Below, one piece after another: positions 38,301 through 45,178 of a stretch of DNA of 64,000 bases. Positions within the stretch are counted from its first letter, which is position 1; every line of letters starts with the position of its first letter. The notes under the pieces are model-generated. The model was not told the origin of the DNA and did not search any database. It saw nothing but the letters and a program-made list of their open reading frames with translations. The DNA comes from Planctomycetota bacterium (GTDB lineage: Bacteria; Planctomycetota; B15-G4). The translations under genes and the position numbers were made by a program. The stretch spans positions 1-64,000 of the forward strand of contig QNBX01000001.1 in the NCBI GenBank assembly GCA_003644265.1. Reading direction: 5' to 3'.

Positions 38301-38849
38301 CCCGTTGGACATCACCTCCAGATACACGTTGTCGCGCCCCAGGATCTCGGCGTACTCCTCGGCCGCACGCACGGCGTCGTCCAGCCGGTTCTCCAGCAGC
38401 GGCCTGGCGACGCGGCCGGACATGCAGCCCGTGAGCGCCATCAGTCCCTCGCTGTTTTGCGCCAGCATGCTGAGGTCGATGCACGGCTTGCGCTGAAAGC
38501 CTTCGAGCCATGAGCGCGAGCTCAGCTTGGACAGATTGCTGAAGCCGGTGCGGTCCTTGGCCAGCAGGGTCACGTGGTAGCGCCGTCGTTTCTCACCGGG
38601 CTGCGGCCGCTTGGTGGCGTCGCCATCCACCACGTAGGCCTCGCAGCCGAGGATGGGGCGCACACCGGCCTCGCGCGCGATCTTGTAGAACTCGATGGCG
38701 CCAAACAGGTTGCCGTGATCCGTGAGCGCCAGCGCGCCCATGTCGCAGCGACTGGCCTGGCCGACCAGATCGGGCACGGTGATCGCGCCGTCCAGCAGGG
38801 AGTAGTGGCTGTGGACGTGCAGGTGCGTGAACGGCGAGATGGAAACCAT
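35400..38849 (-). CDS. dnaE: DNA polymerase III subunit alpha
   Basis: 1149 residues, the replicative polymerase of the DnaE1 type. The N-terminal PHP domain begins HLHVHSHYSLLDGA. The palm carries GPGRGSAAGS and PDIDIDF with catalytic D402 and D404. The finger and thumb region includes YGFNKSHSAAYG. A beta-clamp motif QASLFG lies near residue 910, and an OB-type domain follows. The ATG has no Shine-Dalgarno sequence and sits 6 nt from a good -10 box, suggesting a leaderless transcript. It converges with the ribosomal superoperon. Confidence 0.98.
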   Translation of the reverse strand: MVSISPFTHLHVHSHYSLLDGAITVPDLVGQASRCDMGALALTDHGNLFGAIEFYKIAREAGVRPILGCEAYVVDGDATKRPQPGEKRRRYHVTLLAKDRTGFSNLSKLSSRSWLEGFQRKPCIDLSMLAQNSEGLMALTGCMSGRVARPLLENRLDDAVRAAEEYAEILGRDNVYLEVMSNGLEPQRVIREAMPRVASATGLPLVATNDVHYACEGDAVAQDALICIGTGQRMHDTERRFKIDTNELYFRTSEQMAALFGEDSEAYRSTGEIAQRCDIQLDLETMHLPRFDIPTDESAPAYMRRICEDGLARRYGEVTQAARDRFEREFAVIESMGFVDYFLIVWDLIKHARGQGISVGPGRGSAAGSIVAYALEITQLCPLKYDLLFERFLNADRISMPDIDIDFCRDRREEVIEYTRQKYGNAQVCQIVTFGTMAAKAAIRDAGRVLDIPLADVDRIAKRIPDAPGTRLSKTLDDDKELMETLKSDERLSELADVSRRIEGMARNTSTHAAGVVITEHPLVEHVPLCVVKGAINTQFQMTALEDIGLLKMDFLGLKNLTILQKAARIVKLTCGEEIDYETLSLDDRATYELLKTGDTYGVFQLESSGMRELIVRLAPDCFEDIIALIALYRPGPLQSGMTDSFVNRKHGVEPITYDHALMEPILKDTYGAMVYQEQVMLLAQALGKLSLNDADGLRKAMGKKKLKVMLQYKDQFLEGCQQNTVPKPNAEKIWDDMSQFAQYGFNKSHSAAYGLITFRTAYMRAHYPGEYMAAIMSCDAGDSDKLAEYVEASRRSGLPVEAPDINASMDDFTLDDGSIRMGLNAVKGVGNKAVAAVLAARERAGGRFADLSDVVDNIDGKAVNRLAFDALAKAGVFDTLHPNRLALIASSERLLKEAARTQADRAAGQASLFGGAATPAAPLRLSEVAQPTPRELYELEKESLGFAVTADPMAEHRGLLRLLATHDVTQLAEVNDRAEVLVGGMIAGLRTTTSSRGRNAGKPMAMFKIQGLGGGCAAVLFSGPYAKYREHAHDEFIGLFRGRVDRTRDEPSLLIDEVLLLDDPELAAGRKLLIEVRAADEQALGSGLSDLAQALSAHGGPTETFLSVCLAGQARSNWRLPRGQRVAVVPTLLAALDQVLGPDAYRLR

Positions 38850-38855
38850 GCCCCG

Positions 38856-38884
38856 AGACTAGAGCCGCCGCCGGGCCGCTTCAA
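38856..38884 (-). promoter_or_regulatory. Promoter of dnaE, apparently leaderless
   Basis: On the minus strand TTGAAG and TAGTCT are spaced 17 bp. TAGTCT ends 6 nt before the ATG, so transcription would begin at or beside the start codon. It diverges from the promoter at 38917-38945. Confidence 0.5.
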
Positions 38885-38916
38885 CGGACGCGCTGGGCGT
38901 CTTGCGTACTGGAGCG

Positions 38917-38945
38917 TTGAGCGCGCACTCGTGCGCCGGTAGCGT
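38917..38945 (+). promoter_or_regulatory. Promoter of the zinc-knuckle protein gene
   Basis: TTGAGC and TAGCGT with 17-bp spacing; the predicted start near 38952 leaves about 22 nt before the ATG. It is back to back with the dnaE promoter. Confidence 0.4.
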
Positions 38946-38973
38946 GGGCTGTCGAACCCTGCCCGCGCGAGAG

Positions 38974-39870
38974 ATGATCGTGGCCTCCGACGACCCGTGG
39001 ACCCTGCCCGCAGCGGGCGAGCGCTGCTCCCGATGCGAGCACGCGCTCGAGGTGGGCAGCGCCGTCACCGTCGCGCTCAGCTTCGACGCCGAGGGCCCGC
39101 GCCGGGAAGACCTGTGTGCAACCTGTGGAGAAGCCGTCAGGGCCGACAGCGACGGCATCTTCTGGTGCTCCACGCGCGTGGCGGACGAGGACGCGCGCCC
39201 TGTGGTCGACTACGCCTTCCTGCGCGAGATGTTCACGCGCATGCTGGCCCGACCCGAGCCGGTCTACCGCGGCCTGGCCTACCTGGTCGGTCTGATCCTG
39301 GTGCGCAAGCGGCACCTACGCCTCAAGGGCTTCGAGGCGCGCGATGGCGGCGAGGTCATGCTGGTGACCCGCGGCGCGGGTCAGCCACAGCTCGAGGTGC
39401 CCGCGCCGCACCTGTCGGCCGAGGCCATGCTTGAGACGCGGGAGCGGCTCAAGCGCCTGCTGGCCGCCGATCTGCCCGAGGGCCCCGATCCGCTCGACCC
39501 CAGCGCCATCGTCGTCCAGGCCAGTCAGCCCGACGCGCCCGACGCGCCCGACGCGCCCGACGCGCCCGACGCGCCCGACGCGCCCGACGCGCCCGAGGCG
39601 CCGCTGAGCTCCGAGGCGGCCGGCAGCCCGGAGGCGCCGGAGGACTCCGAACTGCCTCTCAACTGTGAGCCCTCGCAGGACCCCGAGCGGTCGCAGGGCC
39701 ATGAGCCGTCCACGCAGCCCGACGCACCACACCTGCCGGACGGCCCGGGCACCCGCGCCGCCGCTCCAACTCGCGGCCGCCAGGGACTCGCCGCCGAAGG
39801 CGCGGGCGAGGGCGCCGACGATGGGGGAGCGGGCGACGATGCCTCAGAGGCTCAGCCCGAGCTGAACTGA
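38974..39870 (+). CDS. Unrecognised zinc-knuckle protein with a repetitive acidic tail
   Basis: 298 residues in three parts. Residues 1-60 hold two CxxC pairs (C18/C21 and C48/C51), a probable single zinc site. Residues about 75-150 form a compact region with FLREMFTRMLARPEPVYRGL and YLVGLILVRKRHLRL. The last 130 or so residues are low complexity: seven tandem Asp-Ala-Pro units, then Ser/Glu/Pro-rich and Gly/Ala-rich stretches. No signal peptide or membrane segment is evident, so it is probably cytoplasmic. The ATG fits the upstream promoter; GTG two codons later is possible. I do not recognise the family. It lies between dnaE and mraZ. Confidence 0.7.
   Translation: MIVASDDPWTLPAAGERCSRCEHALEVGSAVTVALSFDAEGPRREDLCATCGEAVRADSDGIFWCSTRVADEDARPVVDYAFLREMFTRMLARPEPVYRGLAYLVGLILVRKRHLRLKGFEARDGGEVMLVTRGAGQPQLEVPAPHLSAEAMLETRERLKRLLAADLPEGPDPLDPSAIVVQASQPDAPDAPDAPDAPDAPDAPDAPEAPLSSEAAGSPEAPEDSELPLNCEPSQDPERSQGHEPSTQPDAPHLPDGPGTRAAAPTRGRQGLAAEGAGEGADDGGAGDDASEAQPELN
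39532..39603. repeat. 9-bp coding minisatellite (7 exact units plus 1 degenerate)
   Basis: The unit gacgcgccc is repeated seven times without change (39532-39594), followed by one diverged unit. It encodes Asp-Ala-Pro repeats in frame. Exact identity at the DNA level suggests recent slippage expansion. Confidence 0.9.
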
Positions 39871-40219
39871 CGCCGCGCCCGGCGGCGGCGGCGGCCTCCC
39901 CCTGGCAGCCTTCTCACAGAGGCTGCTTGCAGGCGTACGTCCTCCTGCGGCGGGGCCACGGGCGCGGGCGCTGCGTACACCAGCGCTTCGACGACCGCGT
40001 CCGCGCAGACGCCCCCCGCTGGGGTGAGGTGCGGGAGCCCGGTGGGGCGAGGTGGGGTGCCCGGTGGGGCCCGGTCCCATCGGCGCCTGGCAGCTGCCTG
40101 CAGGTCCCGTCTGCTCACCGAGCTGTCGCGATCGAGCGGATCCCGCCCCAAACACACGTTGCGCGCCTGTATCGGGCCTGATCGTCCACCCGCCCCTCGA
40201 TCAAGTCGATTCCCTCGCA
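39871..40219. other. Intergenic region before the dcw cluster
   Basis: No gene is supported here. A hairpin at 39905-39926 (GCAGCCT/AGGCTGC, 8-nt loop) follows the zinc-knuckle gene and may be a terminator, but only two T residues follow. A G-rich stretch lies at about 40020-40080. I find no convincing -35/-10 pair for mraZ. Confidence 0.4.
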
Positions 40220-40286
40220 GTGGGCAAAAGTGCAGCAGATCCCCACGAAGTGGGAGAAGGTGGTACAACTTGTCCGTCGAGTGGGC
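40220..40286 (+). promoter_or_regulatory. Array of MraZ-type boxes upstream of mraZ
   Basis: TGGGN-like pentamers lie at 40221 (TGGGC), 40231 (TGCAG), 40251 (TGGGA), 40261 (TGGTA) and 40282 (TGGGC). The first four keep an exact 10-bp register. In E. coli MraZ binds TGGGN repeats with 5-bp spacers in front of its own gene. Autoregulation of the dcw cluster is inferred. Confidence 0.55.
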
Positions 40287-40298
40287 TCCGGGACTCGG

Positions 40299-40751
40299 AT
40301 GGCAATGCGGCTCTTTACAGGCACCTTCATCCACGCTTTGGACGCGAAGAACCGCGTCTCGGTGCCGCGTAAGATGCTCGATGTCCTGCGGCAGTTCGAA
40401 GGGGCCGGCGCCGAGGTGGCGGTGACCGTCGGCTTCGACGCCTGCCTGTACCTCTACCCCACCGAATCCTTCGCCGTCCTGGCCGAGTCGATCACGTCCG
40501 GCTCCCTGGGCGACGAGAAGGTGCGCGACCTCGGGCGCACCTGGTTCGGTGAGACGGAGGTCTGCGCCGTGGACAAGAACGGCCGCATGCTCCTGCCCGA
40601 AGGCCTCAAGCGCCGCATCGGGTTGGAGGACAAGGTCGTCTTCGTGGGCGCGGGCAACCGCGTCGAGCTCTGGACCCCGGACGCGCATGAGGAGTGCTTG
40701 GCGGCCTCCCTCGAGCGCTACGGGGACCAGGCTCGGGCGGTGCTCAAGTGA
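40299..40751 (+). CDS. mraZ: Transcriptional regulator MraZ
   Basis: 150 residues with two AbrB-like swapped-hairpin modules: the first around LDAKNRVSVPRKML, the second around DKNGRMLLPEGLKRRIGL. It is normally the first gene of the dcw cluster and represses it. The ATG at 40299 has GGGA 5 nt upstream; a second ATG two codons later is equally possible, while the upstream GTG would run through the MraZ boxes. The stop lies 23 nt before rsmH. Confidence 0.95.
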   Translation: MAMRLFTGTFIHALDAKNRVSVPRKMLDVLRQFEGAGAEVAVTVGFDACLYLYPTESFAVLAESITSGSLGDEKVRDLGRTWFGETEVCAVDKNGRMLLPEGLKRRIGLEDKVVFVGAGNRVELWTPDAHEECLAASLERYGDQARAVLK

Positions 40752-40774
40752 ATCAGGTTCTGCAGGAGGCGCTG

Positions 40775-41671
40775 ATGAGTCACGTGCCCGTGATGGCGGG
40801 GGATTTTCTGCGACTCGTCGGCGCCGCCCCCGGGCAGCTCCTGGTGGATCTGACGGTGGGGGCGGGCGGGCACACCAGGGCGTTCCTGGAGGCCTCCGCT
40901 CCGACCGGTCAGGTCCTGGCCAGCGACCGCGACGAGCACGCGCTCCAGCTGGCCGGCGCCAACCTGGCCGACGTGGCCGAGCGCGTGCAGTTCACTCACG
41001 GCGACTGCGTCTCACGGCTGCGCTCGCTGGCGGCCGATGGCGTGCGCCCTGACGTGGTGCTGCTCGACCTCGGCGTGTCGTCCATGCAGCTCGATCAGCC
41101 CGAGCGCGGCTTCAGCCTGCGCGTCGACGCGCCGCTCGACATGCGCATGGACCGCAGCGGCGGCGAGACCGCGGCCGAGCTGCTGGCGCGCGTCTCCGAG
41201 GACGAGCTGGTGACGCTGCTGCGCGACGGTGGCGACGTGCGCGGCGCCCGTCGCTTGGCCGCCGCCGTGGTCGAGCGTCGGGCGCGCCGCCCCTTCCGCA
41301 CCACCGGCGATCTGCGCGAGCTGATCGAGCGCCTGGCCGGCCGCGCGGGCGGGCGTGTGCATCCCGCCACCCAGGCCTTCCAGGCCCTGCGCATGGCGGT
41401 CAACGCGGAGCTGCCGCTGCTGATCGAGGCCCTGCCCCTGGCGCTGCAGCTGTTGCCGCCCGGCGCGCACCTGGCGGTGCTCGCCTTCCACTCGGGCGAA
41501 GACCGGCTGGTGAAGCAGGCCTTCCGCGCCGCGAGCGACGCGGGCGTGGCCGAGCTGCTGACCAAGCGTCCTGTGCAGGCCGGCCGCGACGAGGTGCGCG
41601 CCAACCGTCGCGCCCGCAGCGCCAAGCTGCGCGTGCTGCGCCGAGCCGATCAGGGGAGGAGCTCCACATGA
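40775..41671 (+). CDS. rsmH: 16S rRNA (cytosine1402-N4)-methyltransferase
   Basis: 298 residues; methylates C1402 in the ribosomal P site. HVPVMAGDFL, DLTVGAGGHTRAFLE (SAM binding), DLGVSSMQLDQPERGFSLR, PLDMRMD, HPATQAFQALRMAVN and AFHSGEDRLVKQAF follow in family order. The ATG is chosen over a GTG overlapping the mraZ stop because AGGAGG lies 6 nt upstream. Overlaps the next gene by 4 nt. Confidence 0.97.
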   Translation: MSHVPVMAGDFLRLVGAAPGQLLVDLTVGAGGHTRAFLEASAPTGQVLASDRDEHALQLAGANLADVAERVQFTHGDCVSRLRSLAADGVRPDVVLLDLGVSSMQLDQPERGFSLRVDAPLDMRMDRSGGETAAELLARVSEDELVTLLRDGGDVRGARRLAAAVVERRARRPFRTTGDLRELIERLAGRAGGRVHPATQAFQALRMAVNAELPLLIEALPLALQLLPPGAHLAVLAFHSGEDRLVKQAFRAASDAGVAELLTKRPVQAGRDEVRANRRARSAKLRVLRRADQGRSST

Positions 41672-41910
41672 ACCTGTCCGCCGCCCTCGCCGCCAGCGCT
41701 CTGCTGCTGGTCTCCCTGCTCGCCTGCGTGCTGCGCAGCCAGGCCAGCGCCGACGGCTTTCGCCTGGCCGAGCACCGCGATCGGATCGCGCGTCTCGAAG
41801 GGCGGCTGGTCTGGCTCGAGCTGGGCCTGAACCAACGCCTGTCCATGCTGGACCGCGCCCCCGTCAGCGACATCGCCAGCCCGGCAACGCAGAACGGAGA
41901 GCTGCCATGA
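41668..41910 (+). CDS. FtsL-like small membrane protein
   Basis: 80 residues: a single N-terminal membrane segment (about 4-24) and a heptad-like stretch (about 33-60) able to form a coiled coil. Size, topology and position between rsmH and ftsI match FtsL, the divisome protein that works with FtsB and the FtsW-FtsI pair. FtsL sequences diverge too much for a confident match. It overlaps both neighbours by 4 nt. Confidence 0.6.
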   Translation: MNLSAALAASALLLVSLLACVLRSQASADGFRLAEHRDRIARLEGRLVWLELGLNQRLSMLDRAPVSDIASPATQNGELP

Positions 41911-43640
41911 TCCGGAATCAGCGCCGGCGCGTCCTCGGGATCGCTCTGCTCCTGGGGGTTGGACTGCTCGTCGGCGCGGCCCGGGTCGTGACTCTCAGCA
42001 CCTTTGACAACGCGCGCCTGGCCGCGGCCAGCGAGGGGCAGTCCCTGCGGCGTGAACACCTGCCGGCGCGCCGGGGTTCGCTGCGGGACCGCCACGGCCG
42101 TCTGCTGGCCTCCTCGGTAGAGACCCTGGAGCTGGCGGCCTGGCCGCCCAACCTCAAGCCAGCTCACAAGACCTCCGGGCAGAACGCCGAGCGCATCCGC
42201 GCCATCGCCCAGACCCTGGCGCCGTGGGTGGGTGTTCCCGCCGACGAGCTGCGCGCGGGCATGGTGGGTGAGCGCAACGTCGTGCTGGGCAGCCCGGTCT
42301 CGGCCCCCGACGGCATCGAGCTGCTGCGCGCCAAGCGCCTGACTGAGCTGCGTCAGCTCGACTTCTCGACCGGCATGGCGCGCCGCTATCCATGGGGCGT
42401 CGCCGCCGGCAACCTGCTCGGCTTCGTGAACGCCGAGCAGCAGGGCGTGGCCGGCCTCGAGCAAGGCCTGTCCATGCTGCTCTCGGGCGAGGACGGCGCG
42501 CGTCGCTACCGCGTCGATCAGCGCGGGCGCGAGATCGCCGAGGACGGGCTGCCCGTGCTGCCGCCCATGCACGGCCTCGACGTCGTGCTGACCCTGGACG
42601 TGGCCCTGCAGCAGATGTTGGAGCAGGAGCTGGTGCGTGTGTGCGCAGAGCAAGAGGCGCGCCGCGCCTTCGCTGTGCTGCTGGACACGCGCAGCGCCGA
42701 GGTGCTTGCGCTGGCGTCCGTGCCGGGCCTCAACCCGGACGACTCCAGCGATCGCCCGCGGGACAGCGTCATCATCGGCCCGGTGCAGGAGATCTACCCG
42801 CCCGGCTCCACCTTCAAGCCGCTGATGATGGCGGCGGCGCTCGAGCTGGGCATCATCTCCGCCGACGAGAGCGTCGACTGCCGCGCCGAGCGCGGCGTGC
42901 TGCCGGGGCGTCGCATCCGGGACACGCACCCCCAGGACCGCTGGCTGTCGCTGGAGGAGGTCATCGTGCACTCCAGCAACATCGGCATGGCCAACATCTT
43001 CATGAGCCTGGTGTCGCCCGACACGCCGCGCGATCGCGAGGCCATGGCGCCGGTGCGCGAGTTGCTCGTGCGCCTGGGCTTCGGCGCGCGCATCGGCGTG
43101 CCGCTTCCGGCCGAAGCCCCCGGCATGATCACGCCGCTGGAGCGCTGGCACCGCACCTGGACCCTGGCCTCGGTCACCTACGGCCAGGAGATCAGCGTCA
43201 CGGCGCTGCAGATGGCGGCCGCCGTGAACAGCCTGAGTGACGGCATCTGGCGCCGCCCCAGTCTGGTCAAGGGGCACTGGTCCGCCCTGGGTGAGTACGT
43301 CGAGACGCCGCCCGCCGACGAGCGCGTCGTGTTCGCCTCGCGGCATGTCGAGCTGGTGCGCGGTTGGATGGCGCGCGCGGTGGCCGAGGGCAGCTGCCGC
43401 GAGGTCAAGCTGCCGGGCGTGGCCGTGGCGGGCAAGACCGGCACCGCCGATTCCGAGGTGGACCTGACCCGGGAGATCCACTCCTACGCGGCCCTGGCGC
43501 CCGCCGAGGATCCCGAGGTGACCCTGGTCGTGGTGGTCTCCGAACCCGCCCATGCGCGCTATTCGAGCCAGAGCGCGGCACCCGCTGCGGGGCGTATCCT
43601 GGCCCGCGTGCTGCCCTACCTGGGACACCCGGTCCAGTGA
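41907..43640 (+). CDS. ftsI: Penicillin-binding protein 2/FtsI-type transpeptidase
   Basis: 577 residues, class B PBP anchored by an N-terminal membrane segment (about 8-27). The transpeptidase motifs are complete: PGSTFKP with nucleophile S301 and K304, SSN at 356-358, and KTGT from K510. The dimerisation domain includes RRGSLRDRHGRLLASS. No PASTA domains. It would crosslink septal peptidoglycan together with FtsW encoded downstream. Confidence 0.95.
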   Translation: MIRNQRRRVLGIALLLGVGLLVGAARVVTLSTFDNARLAAASEGQSLRREHLPARRGSLRDRHGRLLASSVETLELAAWPPNLKPAHKTSGQNAERIRAIAQTLAPWVGVPADELRAGMVGERNVVLGSPVSAPDGIELLRAKRLTELRQLDFSTGMARRYPWGVAAGNLLGFVNAEQQGVAGLEQGLSMLLSGEDGARRYRVDQRGREIAEDGLPVLPPMHGLDVVLTLDVALQQMLEQELVRVCAEQEARRAFAVLLDTRSAEVLALASVPGLNPDDSSDRPRDSVIIGPVQEIYPPGSTFKPLMMAAALELGIISADESVDCRAERGVLPGRRIRDTHPQDRWLSLEEVIVHSSNIGMANIFMSLVSPDTPRDREAMAPVRELLVRLGFGARIGVPLPAEAPGMITPLERWHRTWTLASVTYGQEISVTALQMAAAVNSLSDGIWRRPSLVKGHWSALGEYVETPPADERVVFASRHVELVRGWMARAVAEGSCREVKLPGVAVAGKTGTADSEVDLTREIHSYAALAPAEDPEVTLVVVVSEPAHARYSSQSAAPAAGRILARVLPYLGHPVQ

Positions 43641-43684
43641 ATCCCCCCAGCAGCACACTTGAATCGCCGGTTCTACGGCGCCTA

Positions 43685-45178
43685 ATGAAGCACAGCGTGA
43701 ACCGGATCTCCCTCAAGAGGCTGTGTGAGCCGCTGGTCGATGGCACCGGCGCGGTGGCGCTGTGCCTGCCCGCGACCGAGGTCACGGGCATCACCGGCGA
43801 CAGCCGCAAGGTGCGGCCGGGCGACCTCTTCGTGGCCAGCGCGGGCGCGCGGGTCGACGGCGCCGACTTCGTGGCCGAGGCCCTGTCCCGCGGCGCCGCG
43901 GCGGTGGCCAGCGAACGCCCGCTGCCCTTGCCGAAGGACGTGGGCGCGGTCTGCGCCGTGAACCTGCCGGCGGTGCGTGCCCAGCTTGCCGACCGCTTCT
44001 TCCAGCATCCCAGCGGCCGCCTGACGGTGGTGGGGGTGACGGGCACCAACGGCAAGACCACCACCTGCTCCATGCTGCGCTCCATGCTCACCATGGACGG
44101 ACAGAGCAGCGGCGTGATCGGCACCCTGGGCGCCTGGGTCGGCGAGACCCACGAGCCCCTGGCCAACACCACGCCCGACGCCATCGAGCTGCAGCGACTG
44201 TTGGCGCGCATGGTGGACAAGAACCTCTCCAGTGTGGTCATGGAGGTCTCGTCCCACGCGCTCTCCCAGCACCGCGTGGACGGCGTCGACTTCGACCTGG
44301 GCGTGTTCACCAACCTGAGCCAGGACCATCTCGATTACCACGGCTCGATGGAGGCCTACGCGGCTGCCAAGGGCCGCCTCTTCGCGGGGCTGTTGCCCGA
44401 CGCCACGGCCGTGCTCAACGGTGATGACCCCCTCAGCCAGCGCTTCGCCGACGAGACCGTGGCGCGCGTGTTGACCTACGGGCTGCAGCCCGGCGTCGAC
44501 GTGCACGGCGACGTGCGCCGCCTCGACGCCCACGGCACCGGCTTTCAGCTGGTGTGCGAGCGCGGCGCGCGACGCATCGACATGTCCATGCGGCAGGTGG
44601 GGCGGCACAACGTGGCCAACGCCCTGGCCGCGGCCTCAGCCGGACACGTGTTGGGCCTGTCCGCCAGCGCCCTGCGCGCGGGGCTGTCGGCCCTGGCGGC
44701 CGTGCCCGGTCGGCTGGAGCCGGTGGACTGCGGCCAGGACTTTCGCGTGCTGGTCGACTACGCCCACACGCCCGACGCGCTCGAGCAGGTGTTGGCGTTG
44801 CTGCGCCCGCTCACCCGCGGGCGCCTGCACGTGGTCTTCGGTTGCGGCGGGGACCGCGACGCGGGCAAGCGCCCGCTCATGGGAGCCGCGGCGGCGCGCC
44901 ACGGCGACGTGCTCTACGTCACCAGTGACAACCCGCGCGGCGAGCCGCCCGCCACCATCCTCGACGAGGTCTTGGCCGGCATGCCCCAGGCTGCCCGGCG
45001 CGAGGCCATCTCGCTGGTGGACCGGCGCGAGGCCATCCAGACCGCGTGTCGCGAGGCGCGTGGCGGTGACGTGGTGCTGGTGGCGGGCAAGGGGCACGAG
45101 ACCACCCAGACCATCGGGGAGCAGGTGTTGCCGTTCGACGACCGTGACGTAGCTCGGGAGGTGCTGTGGACGCTCTGA
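43685..45178 (+). CDS. murE: UDP-MurNAc-tripeptide synthetase MurE
   Basis: 497 residues; adds the third stem-peptide residue. The ATP-binding GTNGKTT starts at G120, followed by EVSSHAL, NLSQDHLDYHGSMEAY, DYAHTPDAL and the substrate-selecting DNPR motif at 415-418. DNPR marks meso-diaminopimelate ligases rather than lysine ligases. The ATG start lies 45 nt after ftsI; a GTG overlapping the ftsI stop would add 16 residues. The 3' end overlaps murF by 13 nt. Confidence 0.96.
   Translation: MKHSVNRISLKRLCEPLVDGTGAVALCLPATEVTGITGDSRKVRPGDLFVASAGARVDGADFVAEALSRGAAAVASERPLPLPKDVGAVCAVNLPAVRAQLADRFFQHPSGRLTVVGVTGTNGKTTTCSMLRSMLTMDGQSSGVIGTLGAWVGETHEPLANTTPDAIELQRLLARMVDKNLSSVVMEVSSHALSQHRVDGVDFDLGVFTNLSQDHLDYHGSMEAYAAAKGRLFAGLLPDATAVLNGDDPLSQRFADETVARVLTYGLQPGVDVHGDVRRLDAHGTGFQLVCERGARRIDMSMRQVGRHNVANALAAASAGHVLGLSASALRAGLSALAAVPGRLEPVDCGQDFRVLVDYAHTPDALEQVLALLRPLTRGRLHVVFGCGGDRDAGKRPLMGAAAARHGDVLYVTSDNPRGEPPATILDEVLAGMPQAARREAISLVDRREAIQTACREARGGDVVLVAGKGHETTQTIGEQVLPFDDRDVAREVLWTL

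Noticed and set aside
39532..39603. CRISPR-like repeat array
   Set aside because: The repeats are 9-bp, directly adjacent, without spacers and in frame with the protein.
41400..43658. A 752-codon open frame opposite rsmH and ftsI
   Set aside because: Antisense shadow of two well-supported genes in high-GC DNA.
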